Source: Kitasatospora viridis
GTDB lineage: Bacteria > Actinomycetota > Actinomycetes > Streptomycetales > Streptomycetaceae
Assembly (NCBI RefSeq): GCF_007829815.1
Contig: NZ_VIWT01000004.1
Span: forward strand, 248,001-312,000
Direction of reading: 5' to 3'
DNA length: 64,000 nucleotides
Shown one piece after another: positions 18,381 to 27,900 of the stretch. Each line of letters starts with the position of its first letter. Position 1 is the first letter of the stretch. Under the pieces are notes generated by a model that was not told the DNA's origin, did no database searches, and saw nothing but the letters and a program-made list of their open reading frames with translations. The translations under genes were made by a program, and so were the position numbers.

Positions 18381-21300
18381 CCCGGCCCGCCGCGCCGTCG
18401 ACGACCGACGCGCTCGACACCGCACTGGACAGCGCCCCGGACACCGCACTGGACACCGCCGACCGGCTGGAGCCGGTCCACCGCACCATCGCCCGCCACG
18501 CCCGGCGCACCCCCGACGCGCCCGCCCTGGTCGAGGACGGCCGCACCCTGACCTACCGCGAGCTCGACGCGGCCGCCGCCCGGGTCGCCGCCGAGCTGCG
18601 CCGGCGCGGCGCCGGCCCCGGCCAGGTGGTGGCCGTGCTGGCCCCGCGCGGCACCGACGCCGTCGTGGGCGCCCTCGGGGTGCTCCGGGCCGGCGCCGCC
18701 TACCTGCCGCTCGACCCGGCCCAGCCGCGCGAGCGCCTGGCCGGCATCCTGCGCACCGCCGCGGTGGAGCTGCTGGTGGCGGCCGACTCGGCGGCCGCCC
18801 TCGCACCGCTGCCCGCCGACCGGGTGCTGCTGCTGGACGCCTGCCCGGCGGTTGACGAGCCGTCAGCACCGGCCGGCCCGGCCGACCTCGCCTACGTGGT
18901 CTTCACCTCCGGCTCCACCGGCGAGCCCAAGGGCGTGCTGGTCGGCCACGACTCGCTCGCCAACCTGTGCGCCTGGCACCGCCAGGCGCACGGCACCGGC
19001 CCGGCCGACCGGTTCAGCGCCGTCTTCTCCCCCGGCTTCGACGGCGCGGTGGCCGAGCTGTGGCCCGCCCTGACCGCCGGCGCCCAGCTGCACCTGGCCC
19101 CGGCGTCCGCCACCCTGGAGCCCGCCCGGCTGCGCGACTGGCTGCTGGAGCACCGGATCACCGTGTCGCTGCTGCCGACCCCGCTGGCCGAGGCGCTGCT
19201 CGCCCTGGACTGGCCGGCCGACTGCGCGCTGCGGGTGGTGCACGCGGCCGGCGACCGGCTGCGGGCCCGGCCCGCCCCGGAGCTGCCGTTCGCCTTCGGC
19301 AACGCCTACGGCCCGACCGAGAACACCGTGTGGAGCACCGAGGGGCCGGTGACCCCCGACGGCGAGGGCCTGCCCGACCTCGGCCTGCCGGTGGCCGGCG
19401 CGCTGGTCCGGGTGCTGGACGAGGAGCTGCGCGAGGCCCCCGTCGGCGAGCCCGGCGAGCTGTACCTGGCCGGCCCGGGCCTGGCCCGCGGCTACGTCAA
19501 CCGCCCGGCGCTGACGGCCGACCGCTTCGTCCCCGACCCCACCCGCCCCGGCGCCCGGATGTACCGCACCGGCGACCTGGCGAGCCGCCGCCCGGACGGC
19601 CGCCTCGACTTCCTCGGCCGGACCGACCGGCAGATCAAGCTGCGCGGCTTCCGGATCGAGCCCGGCGAGGTCGAGATGGCGGTGCGCTCCCACGAGACCG
19701 TCGCCGACGCCCATGTGATGCTCCATCAGAGCGCCGCCGGGGACCGCCTGGTGGCCTACCTGGTGCCGACCGACCTGCGCCGCTGGACCAGCCCGGCCGA
19801 GCTGCGCGCCCACGTCGCCGACCGCCTGCCCGAGTACCTGCGGCCCGGCGTGTACGTGGCGCTGGAGCGGATGCCGCTGACCGTCAACGGCAAGGTCGAC
19901 GTCGCGGCGCTGCCCGAGCCGCCGCGCACGGCCAACCGCACCGCCCAGGGCCCGCTGGTCGCACCGCGCACCGCGCTGGAGCGCGCCGTCGCGGCCGCCT
20001 GGTGCGCGGTGCTCTGCCTGGCGGAGGACGAACTCGGCGTCCACGACGAGTTCTTCGAGCTCGGCGGCTACTCGCTGCTGGCCGGGCAGATCGTCGAGCG
20101 GCTGCGCGCCGAGCTGGGCCGCCCCGTCCCGATCACCCTGCTGTTCGAGCACCCGACGGTGGCCGGCCTGGCCGCGCGGCTGGCCGAACAGGCCGGCCCC
20201 GCCGCCGTCCCCGGCGGCTGGCAGCACAGCGAGGAGGCCCGCCACCCGCTCTCGCTGCTCCAGGAGGAGGTCTGGTTCCTGGCCCAACTGGCCCCGCGCA
20301 GCGTCGCTTACAGCACCCAGACCACCCTGCGGGTGCGCGGCCCGCTCGACCTGGACCTGCTCGACCGGGCGCTCACCGCCCAGGCCCGCCGGCACAGCAT
20401 CCTGCGCACCAGCTTCGTGGCGGACGAGGACGGCCGGCCCTGGCAGATCGTCCGCGACCCGGTCGAGGTGCGCGCCGAGCGGCTCGACCTGCGCGAGCTG
20501 TCCGCCGCCGACCAGGTGCACCGGGTGCGCGAGCTGGTCGCCGAGCGGGCCGAGCGGCCGTTCGACCTGGGCCGGCCGCCGCTGTACCGCTGGACGGCCT
20601 GCCGGCTGGCCGAGCAGGAGTACGAACTGATCCTGGTGGAGCACCACTTCGTGCACGACGGCTGGTCCTACGTGGTGCTCACCCGGGAGCTGGGCGAGCT
20701 CTACGACGCGCTGCGCACCGGCCGCGCCCCGCAGCTGCCGGAACTCGACCACCAGTACGCCGACTTCGCCCGCTGGCAGCGCTCCGCCGCGACCGGCCCC
20801 GAGCTGGCCGGCCAACGGTCCTACTGGCTGGAGCGGTTGGCCGGCGCCCCGCAGCGCATCGCGCTGCCCACCGACCGGCCCAGGCCCCGCCACCAGACCT
20901 TCCACGGCGGCCGGCTGCGCTTCGACCTGCCGCCCCAGGTGCCCTCCGCCGTCCGCGAGTTGGCGCGCCGCTCGGCGGCCACCCCGTACATGGTGATGCT
21001 GGCCGCGTTCGTGCTGCTGCTGCACCGGCGCACCGGCGAGCGGGACCTGTGCGTCGGTTCGGGCTTCGCCAACCGGCGCAAGGAGACCGAGCACCTGATC
21101 GGGATGTTCGTCAACAGCGTGGTGCTGCGCAACGAGGTGCCGGCCGGCGCGAGCTTCCGCGACCTGCTGGCCGGCGCCCGCAAGACCGTCGTCGACGCGG
21201 CGGCCAACCAGGAGTTCCCGTTCGTCGAGCTGGTCCGGGCGCTGCGGCCGCCGCGCGAGCTGTCCGCCAACCCACTGTTCCAGGTCATGTTCAACTTCCA

Positions 21301-21571
21301 CGACACCCCGACGGAGGAACTCACCCTGGCGGGCGCCCCGGTGGCCGTCTACGAGCACGAGAACGAGTCCGCCAAGACCGACCTGAACATCATCGTCATC
21401 CCGCACGGCAGCCGCCGGGTCGGCACCGAGGACTACCTGGACGACCGGATGACGGTGCTCTGGGAGTACAGCGCCGACCTGTTCGACCGCGCGACCGTGG
21501 AGGCGATGGCCGCCGAGTACGTCGAACTGCTCACCGCCGCACTGGCCGACCCGGACGCCCCGGTGGCCTGA
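18377..21571 (+). CDS. NRPS A-T-C
   Basis: This 1064-residue protein starts with an Asp/Ala/Leu-rich leader containing near-repeats (ALDTALDSAPDTALDTA) that could be a docking segment. An adenylation domain follows (about 35-545; FTSGSTGEPKG, NAYGPTENTV, YRTGDLASRR, NGKVDVAALP), then a carrier domain (FFELGGYSL, near 575) and a C-terminal condensation domain (about 620-1050; HHFVHDG, FVNSVVLRNE). The pocket read by eye is about D-G-A-L-H-A-A-V-W, which I cannot assign. Ending in a C domain without a following carrier implies that it condenses onto the carrier of another protein. The A-T-reductase encoded at 24958 starts with an A domain and is the obvious partner. Start and upstream stop overlap (ATGA). 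Confidence 0.95.
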   Translation: MTRPAAPSTTDALDTALDSAPDTALDTADRLEPVHRTIARHARRTPDAPALVEDGRTLTYRELDAAAARVAAELRRRGAGPGQVVAVLAPRGTDAVVGALGVLRAGAAYLPLDPAQPRERLAGILRTAAVELLVAADSAAALAPLPADRVLLLDACPAVDEPSAPAGPADLAYVVFTSGSTGEPKGVLVGHDSLANLCAWHRQAHGTGPADRFSAVFSPGFDGAVAELWPALTAGAQLHLAPASATLEPARLRDWLLEHRITVSLLPTPLAEALLALDWPADCALRVVHAAGDRLRARPAPELPFAFGNAYGPTENTVWSTEGPVTPDGEGLPDLGLPVAGALVRVLDEELREAPVGEPGELYLAGPGLARGYVNRPALTADRFVPDPTRPGARMYRTGDLASRRPDGRLDFLGRTDRQIKLRGFRIEPGEVEMAVRSHETVADAHVMLHQSAAGDRLVAYLVPTDLRRWTSPAELRAHVADRLPEYLRPGVYVALERMPLTVNGKVDVAALPEPPRTANRTAQGPLVAPRTALERAVAAAWCAVLCLAEDELGVHDEFFELGGYSLLAGQIVERLRAELGRPVPITLLFEHPTVAGLAARLAEQAGPAAVPGGWQHSEEARHPLSLLQEEVWFLAQLAPRSVAYSTQTTLRVRGPLDLDLLDRALTAQARRHSILRTSFVADEDGRPWQIVRDPVEVRAERLDLRELSAADQVHRVRELVAERAERPFDLGRPPLYRWTACRLAEQEYELILVEHHFVHDGWSYVVLTRELGELYDALRTGRAPQLPELDHQYADFARWQRSAATGPELAGQRSYWLERLAGAPQRIALPTDRPRPRHQTFHGGRLRFDLPPQVPSAVRELARRSAATPYMVMLAAFVLLLHRRTGERDLCVGSGFANRRKETEHLIGMFVNSVVLRNEVPAGASFRDLLAGARKTVVDAAANQEFPFVELVRALRPPRELSANPLFQVMFNFHDTPTEELTLAGAPVAVYEHENESAKTDLNIIVIPHGSRRVGTEDYLDDRMTVLWEYSADLFDRATVEAMAAEYVELLTAALADPDAPVA

Positions 21572-21577
21572 GGCACC

Positions 21578-21616
21578 GGCGGCCCGCCCCCGGCAAAAAG
21601 AGGGGGGCGGGCCGCC
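21578..21616. terminator. Convergent-gene terminator hairpin
   Basis: A perfect 14-bp inverted repeat (GGCGGCCCGCCCCC at 21578-21591, complement at 21603-21616) has an A-rich 11-base loop. It lies between the NRPS stop and the opposing GGDEF-EAL stop, its right arm just touching the latter's TAG. Confidence 0.8.
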
Positions 21617-24600
21617 TACACCGTCAGCCGCCCGTGCAGGCGCACCAGCGCGTCGGCCTCCTCCAGCGAGAGCGGGTGGGAGAACAGGTAGCCCTGGCCG
21701 AGCGGGCAGCCCATCTCGGCCAGCAGGTCGCGCTGCGCGGTGTTCTCGATGCCCTCGGCGATCACCTCGACGCCGAGCTTCTCGGCGATCCGGGCGATGC
21801 CCTCGACCAGCGCGTACTGCTGGGCGGAGTGGGCGAGGCCGTCGATGAAGGACTTGTCGATCTTCAGGATGGAGATCGGGAACTCCCGCAGGTAGCTCAG
21901 CGAGGAGTAGCCGGTGCCGAAGTCGTCGATCGCGATCCCGATGCCGAGGTCGCACAGTTCGCGCATGTCGGCGTGCACCCGCTCGTCGCGGTTCATCAGC
22001 ACGCTCTCGGTCAGCTCCAGCACCAGCGAGCCGCGCTCCAGCGCGGAGCCGCGCACGATGTCGCGGACCACGTCGACGAAGTCGGCCTCGCGGAACTGGC
22101 GGGCCGAGACGTTGACGTTCAGCCGCAGCGGCGGCACCCCGCGACCGGCGCTCGGGCCGCGCAGCCGCTGCCAGCCCTCGCCGTCGGCCACCGCGCGCTG
22201 CAGCACCCAGGCGCCCAGCCGGACGATCTGGCCGCTCTCCTCGGCCACCGGGATGAACTCGTCCGGCATCATCATGGCCCGCTGGTCCTGCGGCCAGCGC
22301 ACCAGCGCCTCGAAGGCGACCAGCTCGCCGTTGCTGAGGTCGACGATCGGCTGGTAGTGCAGGGCGAACGCCGAGTCGGCGACCGCGACCGCGTTGTCCA
22401 GGTGCTCGTTGAGCTCGTGACGCTCGATCAACCCGGCCTGCAGGGAGGGGTGGTAGTGCCGCCACTGGCGCTTGCCGGCCGCCTTGGCCGCGTACAGCGC
22501 GAGGTCGGCGTGGGTGAGCAGCTCGGCCGACTGCACACTGTCCTCGGTGCTGGCGACGCCGATGCTGGCCGCGATCCTGGCCGTGCCGGAGCTGAGCCGG
22601 AAGGGCTCGTTGAAGGCGGTCAGCACGCTGTCCGCGATCGCCTGCACGTCGGCGGTGCGCAGCGCGTCCTCGACCAGCACCGCGAACTCGTCGCCGCCGA
22701 GCCGGGCCGCGGTGTCGGAGGTGCGCAGCGCGCCGCTGAGCCGCAGCGACACGGCGACCAGCAGCTCGTCGCCGACCGCGTGCCCCTGGGTGTCGTTGAC
22801 CATCTTGAAGTCGTCCAGGTCGATGAAGAGCACCCCGGTGACCGTGCCGGAGCGCCGGCTGCGGGAGAGCGCGTGGTCGACCCGGTCCTGGAAGAGCACC
22901 CGGTTGGCCAAGCCGGTCAGCGAGTCGTGGAAGGCGCGGTGGGTGAGCTCGCGCTCCATCTGCCGCTGCTCGGTGACGTCGCGCAGGGTCAGTACCAGTC
23001 CACCGACGGTCGGGTCCTCGCGCAGGTCGGCGCAGTGCACCTCGGCCTCGATCGCGGTCCGGTCCTGGCGCAGCAGCCGCCAGTGCTCGCGCTGCCCGTC
23101 GTGGGCGCCCGAGCCCATCCGGGCCAGCGCCAGGCCGATGCCCCGGCTCTCCTCGGTCGGGACCAGGTCGGTCAGCCGCAGGCCGTCCAGGCTGGGGTAG
23201 CCGAGCACCCGCTCGGCGGAGGCGCTGGCGAAGCGGATCCGGTCGTCGTCGGGCGTGAGGATCAGGATGACGTCGGAGGCGTTCTGCACCACGGTGCGGA
23301 AGTACGCCTCGCTGTTGCGCCGGTTCACCTCCTGGCTGAGCACCACCCGCTCCAGCGCCAGCGCCGACTGGGCCGCCAGGATCTCCAGGGAACTCCATAA
23401 ACCCGTGAGCTCGTGCTCGGTGCCGCTGACCACCAGCAGGCCGAGCAGCGAGTCCCCCGCGGGGCGCTCGGTCAGCGCGAGCGGGCAGAGCAGGGCGGCC
23501 GGGGCGGTGCCGAGCAGCTCGGCGAGCACCGGCGGGAAGTCCTCGGCCCGCCGCAGCTCGGTGCTGCGCACCGTCTCCAGGCGGGACAGCGCGAGGGTCG
23601 GCGCGGCCGGGTCGGCGGCGGCGCCGGCCGGGCGGGGGTCGCGGATCCGCAGCGCGCCGCCCTCGTCGATCGCGAGCAGCGCCCGGTAACCGTCCTCGTG
23701 CGGCATCAGCCCGCTGCCGACCACCTGCACCGCGGCCACCACCTCGTCGACCGTGGCCGCCGAGGTCAGTGCGGCCCCGGCCTCGCGCAGCGCGCGCTCA
23801 CGGGCCAGCACCTGACGGTGCATCAGCACCACGCCGGCCAGCCGGGCCGCCACCAGCACGAACAGCACCGCGGAGAAGCCGCCGATCACCCCGGCGTGGT
23901 GGCTCTGCCCGGTGGAGGCCTCCAGGATCAGGATGGCCGGGGCGATCAGCGAGGCGAGCGTGAGCAGCACCAGCCGCCCGGCGCCGATGTCCCCGCTGCG
24001 CCCGGGGATCGGCCGGGTCAGCTCGACCATGGAGGGGTGCAACGCCGCGGCTCCCCACAGGCAGTAGAAGAGCGCCCACCCGAGGTCCACGGGCGTGCCG
24101 ATGTGCCAGGTGCCGTGCAGCTGGATCAGCCCGTAGGCGGTGTCCGAGGCGAGCAGGCCCAGGCTGCCGACGGTGAGCAGCACCAGCGACGGACTCTTGC
24201 CCCCGTGCGGCACCAGCAGCCGCATCAGCATCGCCAGGATCAGGATGTCGCCGAGCGGGTAGGCGATCGAGACCGCCTTGGCCACCACGCTCAGGTCCGG
24301 CGTGTGCACGTTGGGCAGCACCAGGTAGATCCAGGTGAGCAGCCCGAGGCCCACGCTGAGGATGAGCGCGTCCAGCAGGCTGGCCCAGTCCTGGTGCGCG
24401 GTGCGCCAGCGGACGAAGCCGAGCACGCCGATCGCGTACAGCGCGTACTCGGCCAGGTAGAAGCCGTCGGCGACGGACGGGAACGGGTTGTTCAGGTGCA
24501 GGAACTGGGTCTGCACCACCTGGACGATCTCGCCGCAGGTGAAGCTGAAGTTGGCCAACGCGAGCAGCAGCCAGGGCACCGGGTGGGCGGGCCGGTTCAG

Positions 24601-24759
24601 CCGCACGCCGACCACGATGGCGGCCACCCCGCCGAACCCGATGCCGGTCCACCAGATGATCCGCTGGGTCGGATAGACGTAGTAGATCCCGGTGAAGACC
24701 ACCATCCAGACCAGGTAGCACGCCATCAACTGCTGTCGCCCGCGGGTCAAGAACGCCAC
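21616..24759 (-). CDS. Membrane-bound GAF-PAS-GGDEF-EAL cyclic-di-GMP signalling protein
   Basis: This 1047-residue protein makes and/or degrades cyclic di-GMP, a second messenger controlling Streptomyces development. The N-terminal third (about 1-320) is a multi-spanning membrane sensor, followed by a GAF-like region (about 330-475), a PAS domain (about 485-605), a GGDEF domain and an EAL domain. The GGDEF motif is intact (ARLGGDEFAVL) with an inhibitory RTSD site five residues before it. The EAL motif is intact (FEALVRWP), with NVNVSARQF, ELTESVLM and IDDFGTGYSSL. Both activities are therefore possible. It lies on the opposite strand between two NRPS genes, which is an unusual place for a signalling gene. 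It diverges from the A-T-reductase gene. Confidence 0.93.
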   Translation of the reverse strand: MAFLTRGRQQLMACYLVWMVVFTGIYYVYPTQRIIWWTGIGFGGVAAIVVGVRLNRPAHPVPWLLLALANFSFTCGEIVQVVQTQFLHLNNPFPSVADGFYLAEYALYAIGVLGFVRWRTAHQDWASLLDALILSVGLGLLTWIYLVLPNVHTPDLSVVAKAVSIAYPLGDILILAMLMRLLVPHGGKSPSLVLLTVGSLGLLASDTAYGLIQLHGTWHIGTPVDLGWALFYCLWGAAALHPSMVELTRPIPGRSGDIGAGRLVLLTLASLIAPAILILEASTGQSHHAGVIGGFSAVLFVLVAARLAGVVLMHRQVLARERALREAGAALTSAATVDEVVAAVQVVGSGLMPHEDGYRALLAIDEGGALRIRDPRPAGAAADPAAPTLALSRLETVRSTELRRAEDFPPVLAELLGTAPAALLCPLALTERPAGDSLLGLLVVSGTEHELTGLWSSLEILAAQSALALERVVLSQEVNRRNSEAYFRTVVQNASDVILILTPDDDRIRFASASAERVLGYPSLDGLRLTDLVPTEESRGIGLALARMGSGAHDGQREHWRLLRQDRTAIEAEVHCADLREDPTVGGLVLTLRDVTEQRQMERELTHRAFHDSLTGLANRVLFQDRVDHALSRSRRSGTVTGVLFIDLDDFKMVNDTQGHAVGDELLVAVSLRLSGALRTSDTAARLGGDEFAVLVEDALRTADVQAIADSVLTAFNEPFRLSSGTARIAASIGVASTEDSVQSAELLTHADLALYAAKAAGKRQWRHYHPSLQAGLIERHELNEHLDNAVAVADSAFALHYQPIVDLSNGELVAFEALVRWPQDQRAMMMPDEFIPVAEESGQIVRLGAWVLQRAVADGEGWQRLRGPSAGRGVPPLRLNVNVSARQFREADFVDVVRDIVRGSALERGSLVLELTESVLMNRDERVHADMRELCDLGIGIAIDDFGTGYSSLSYLREFPISILKIDKSFIDGLAHSAQQYALVEGIARIAEKLGVEVIAEGIENTAQRDLLAEMGCPLGQGYLFSHPLSLEEADALVRLHGRLTV

Positions 24760-24832
24760 CTCCCGAACGGTTCGCCCCCTGGAGCGTGTGTGCGATCACC
24801 ACCGCGGTCGATCCTCCTCGCGCGGCAACCAG

Positions 24833-24863
24833 CCGTTACGCCAGTATAGTTGGGAGGTAACGG
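24833..24863. promoter_or_regulatory. Inverted repeat over a candidate -10 box in the divergent promoter
   Basis: CCGTTAC (24833-24839) and GTAACGG (24857-24863) form a perfect 7-bp inverted repeat with a 17-base spacer that contains TATAGT (24845-24850), a good rightward -10 element. The site lies between the GGDEF-EAL gene and the A-T-reductase gene. It is a plausible operator, perhaps for the cluster TetR protein; this is inferred from sequence only. Confidence 0.45.
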
Positions 24864-24957
24864 GTGTGCCCGGCCAGCCCGGGGCCGCTCCGCCGGGGCC
24901 CTCCCCGCCGGTGCTCCGCTTCCGCCCGCCCCGCCCGGCTGCGCCGAGGTCAGAACC

Positions 24958-27900
24958 ATGGATGATGTGCCAGCGACCGACAGTGGTCGTCACCGCGTGC
25001 TGCGCAACGGCGCGGGCGCGTACGCCGTCTGGCGCGCCGGCGCCCCGGTCCCCAGCGGGTGGCAGGAGGTCTGCGCGGCCGGGTCGCGCGGCGCGGCGCT
25101 GGCCGAGGTGGCCCGCCGCTGGGCCGGCCCGAACGGCCTGGAGCGGCGCGGCGGCGACGGCCCGACCCTGCACCGGCTCTTCCGGGCCCGGGCCGCCCGG
25201 CAGCCGCGCGCCCTCGCGGTGGTCTCCGACGAGGAGCAGCTCAGCTACGGCGAACTCGACGACCGCACCGACCGCTTGGCCGGTGCGCTGCGCGCCATGG
25301 GCGTGCGGGAGGGCGAGGCGCTGCCGATCTGCCTGCCCCGCAGCACCGACCTGGTGGTCGCGCTGCTCGCCGCACTGAAAGCCGGGGCCGTCTTCCTGCC
25401 GCTCGACCCCGACTACCCGGACGCCCGGCTGGCCCACCTGGTGGCCGGCTGCGGCGCCACCCGGGTGCTGACCAGCCGCGGCAACCGCCGGCGCTTCGCC
25501 GGCACCCCGGTCGAGGCCGTGGCGACCGACGAGTACCGCACCGGCGGCGCGGCGGCCACGTCCACCGACCCGGCCCTGGTGGGCGCCGACGACCCCGCGT
25601 ACCTGATCTACACCTCCGGCACCACGGGCGCGCCCAAGGGCGTGCTGGTCAGCCACCGTTCGCTCGCCTTCACGGTGTCCCGGGCCGCCGCGGCCTACCG
25701 GATCACGCCGGCCGACCGGGTGCTGCACCTGGCCGCCCTCGGCTTCGACACCGCGCTGGAGCAGCTCTTCGCGCCGCTGCTCAGCGGCGCCACGGTGGTC
25801 CTCGGCGGGCGGACCACCTGGGCCCCCAGCGAGCTGCTCGACCAGCTGCCCCGGCTGGCGATCACCGTCGCCGACCTCACCCCCGCCTACTGGCACCACC
25901 TGCTCGGCCTGATCCCGGAGCACGAGCCGAACCCCGCCCGCCCGCGCCTGCTGATCGTCGGCGGCGACACCGTGCACGCCGACGACTGCCGCGACTGCCT
26001 GCGCCTGCTGCCCGGCACCCGGCTGCTCAACGCCTACGGCGTCACCGAGGCCGCGGTCACCTCGACGCTGTGGGAGGCGACCAGCGCGGCCCTGGCGCAG
26101 GCGCCGGCCGCCCCCGTGCCGATCGGCCGGCCGCTGCCCGGCGCCCGGGTGCACCTGCTGGACGCCGCCCTGCAACCGGTGCGCCCGGGCGAGCGGGGCG
26201 AGATCTACCTCGGCGGGCCGGGCGTGGCGCTGGGCTACTGGCGCAGCCCCGAGCTCACCGCCGAACGCTTCCTGCCCGACCCCTACGCCCGGGGCGCCGG
26301 CGAGCGGATGTACCGCACCGGGGACGCCGGGCGCTGGCGGCCGGACGGCAACCTGGAGTTGCTCGGCCGCTTCGACGACCAGGTCAAGGTCCGCGGCTTC
26401 CGGGTCGACCCGGTCGAGATCGAGAGCGTGCTCGCCGCGCACCCCGCAGTCCGGATGGCCCGGGTCTGCCCGGCCGAGGACGGCGGCCCCGACGGCGAGC
26501 GCCGGCTGACCGCCTACTACACGCTGACCGACCGGTCGCGCTCCGGCGCCGACGCCCGCCGCTCCGGGCTGCGCCGGTACCTGGCCGAGCGGCTGCCCTC
26601 GTTCATGGTCCCGGCCGAGTTCGTGCTGCTCGACCAGCTGCCGCTGACCCCGGCGGGCAAGGTCGACCGGCTGCGGTTACCCCGCACCGAGCCCCGGGTG
26701 CGCCGCCGCGCCGAGGAGGACGGCGGACCGGACGGACGCGGCCCCGGCGGCGGGGCGGGCGGCTCGGCCGCCACCCGGGCCGACCTGGCCCGGGCCTGGG
26801 AGCAGGTGCTCGGCATCGAACGGGTCAGGGCCGAGGACGACTTCTTCGAGCTCGGCGGCAACTCGCTGCTGCTGATGGAGATGCTGGCCCGGGCCCGCGG
26901 CACGTTCGGCATCGAGGTCGGGTGGATCCGCTTCCTGACCCGCTCGCTGCTGCACGACTCCCGGCTGGGCGCCTTCGCGGAGGCCGTCGACATCGCCCGC
27001 ACCGGGGCCCGCCAGGCCGTCGCCCGCGAGGTGGACCTGGCCGCCGAGTCGACCCTGGACGGCGCCGGGATCCGCACCGGCGGCGGGCCGCGGCCGCGCC
27101 GGGAGGCGCCGGCCGAGCTGCTGATCACCGGGGCGACCGGGTTCTGCGGCATCCACCTGCTGGCGGTGCTGCTGGCCACCACCCGGGCCCGGATCCACTG
27201 CCTGGTCCGCGCCCCCGACGAGCAGCACGCCTGGGAGCGCCTGCGCGCGGCCCACCAGCGCTTCCTCGGCCGGGACTTGGCCGCCGACCGGGTGCTGCCG
27301 CTGGTCGGGGACCTGACCCGGCCGCGGCTCGGGCTGACCGAGCGGCGCTTCACCGAGCTGGCCGGCTCGCTCGACGCCATCCACCACCTCGGCGGGCAGG
27401 TCAACTTCATCTACCCGTACCACCAGTTGCACGCGGCCAACGTGGCCGGCACCCGCGAGGTGATCCGGCTGGCCGGGCACTCGCGGGGCATCCCGGTGCA
27501 CTACCTGTCGACGCTGGCGGTGCTGGCCGGCTTCGGCGCGGCGGGGGTGCACGAGGTGACCGAGGAGACCCCGCTGGCCCACTCCGACCGGCTCGGGGTG
27601 GGGTACGTGGAGAGCAAGTGGGTGGCCGAGGCGATGCTGCACCGGGCCGCCGCGGCCGGCCTGCCGGTCACCGTGGTGCGGACCAACGACGTCACCGGCG
27701 ACCTGGCCGGCGGCACCCCGAACACCGGCACCGAGATCTGTGCCCTCATCAAGTACATCGCGGAGAGCGGGAGTTGCCCGGACGTGCAGCTGCCGCTGGA
27801 CTTCGTGCCGGCCGACCGGTTCAGCCGGGCGCTGGCCCACCTGGCCGCCGACGCGCCGGCCGGCGGCGACGTCTACCACGTGGTCAGCCCGCGTCCGGTG

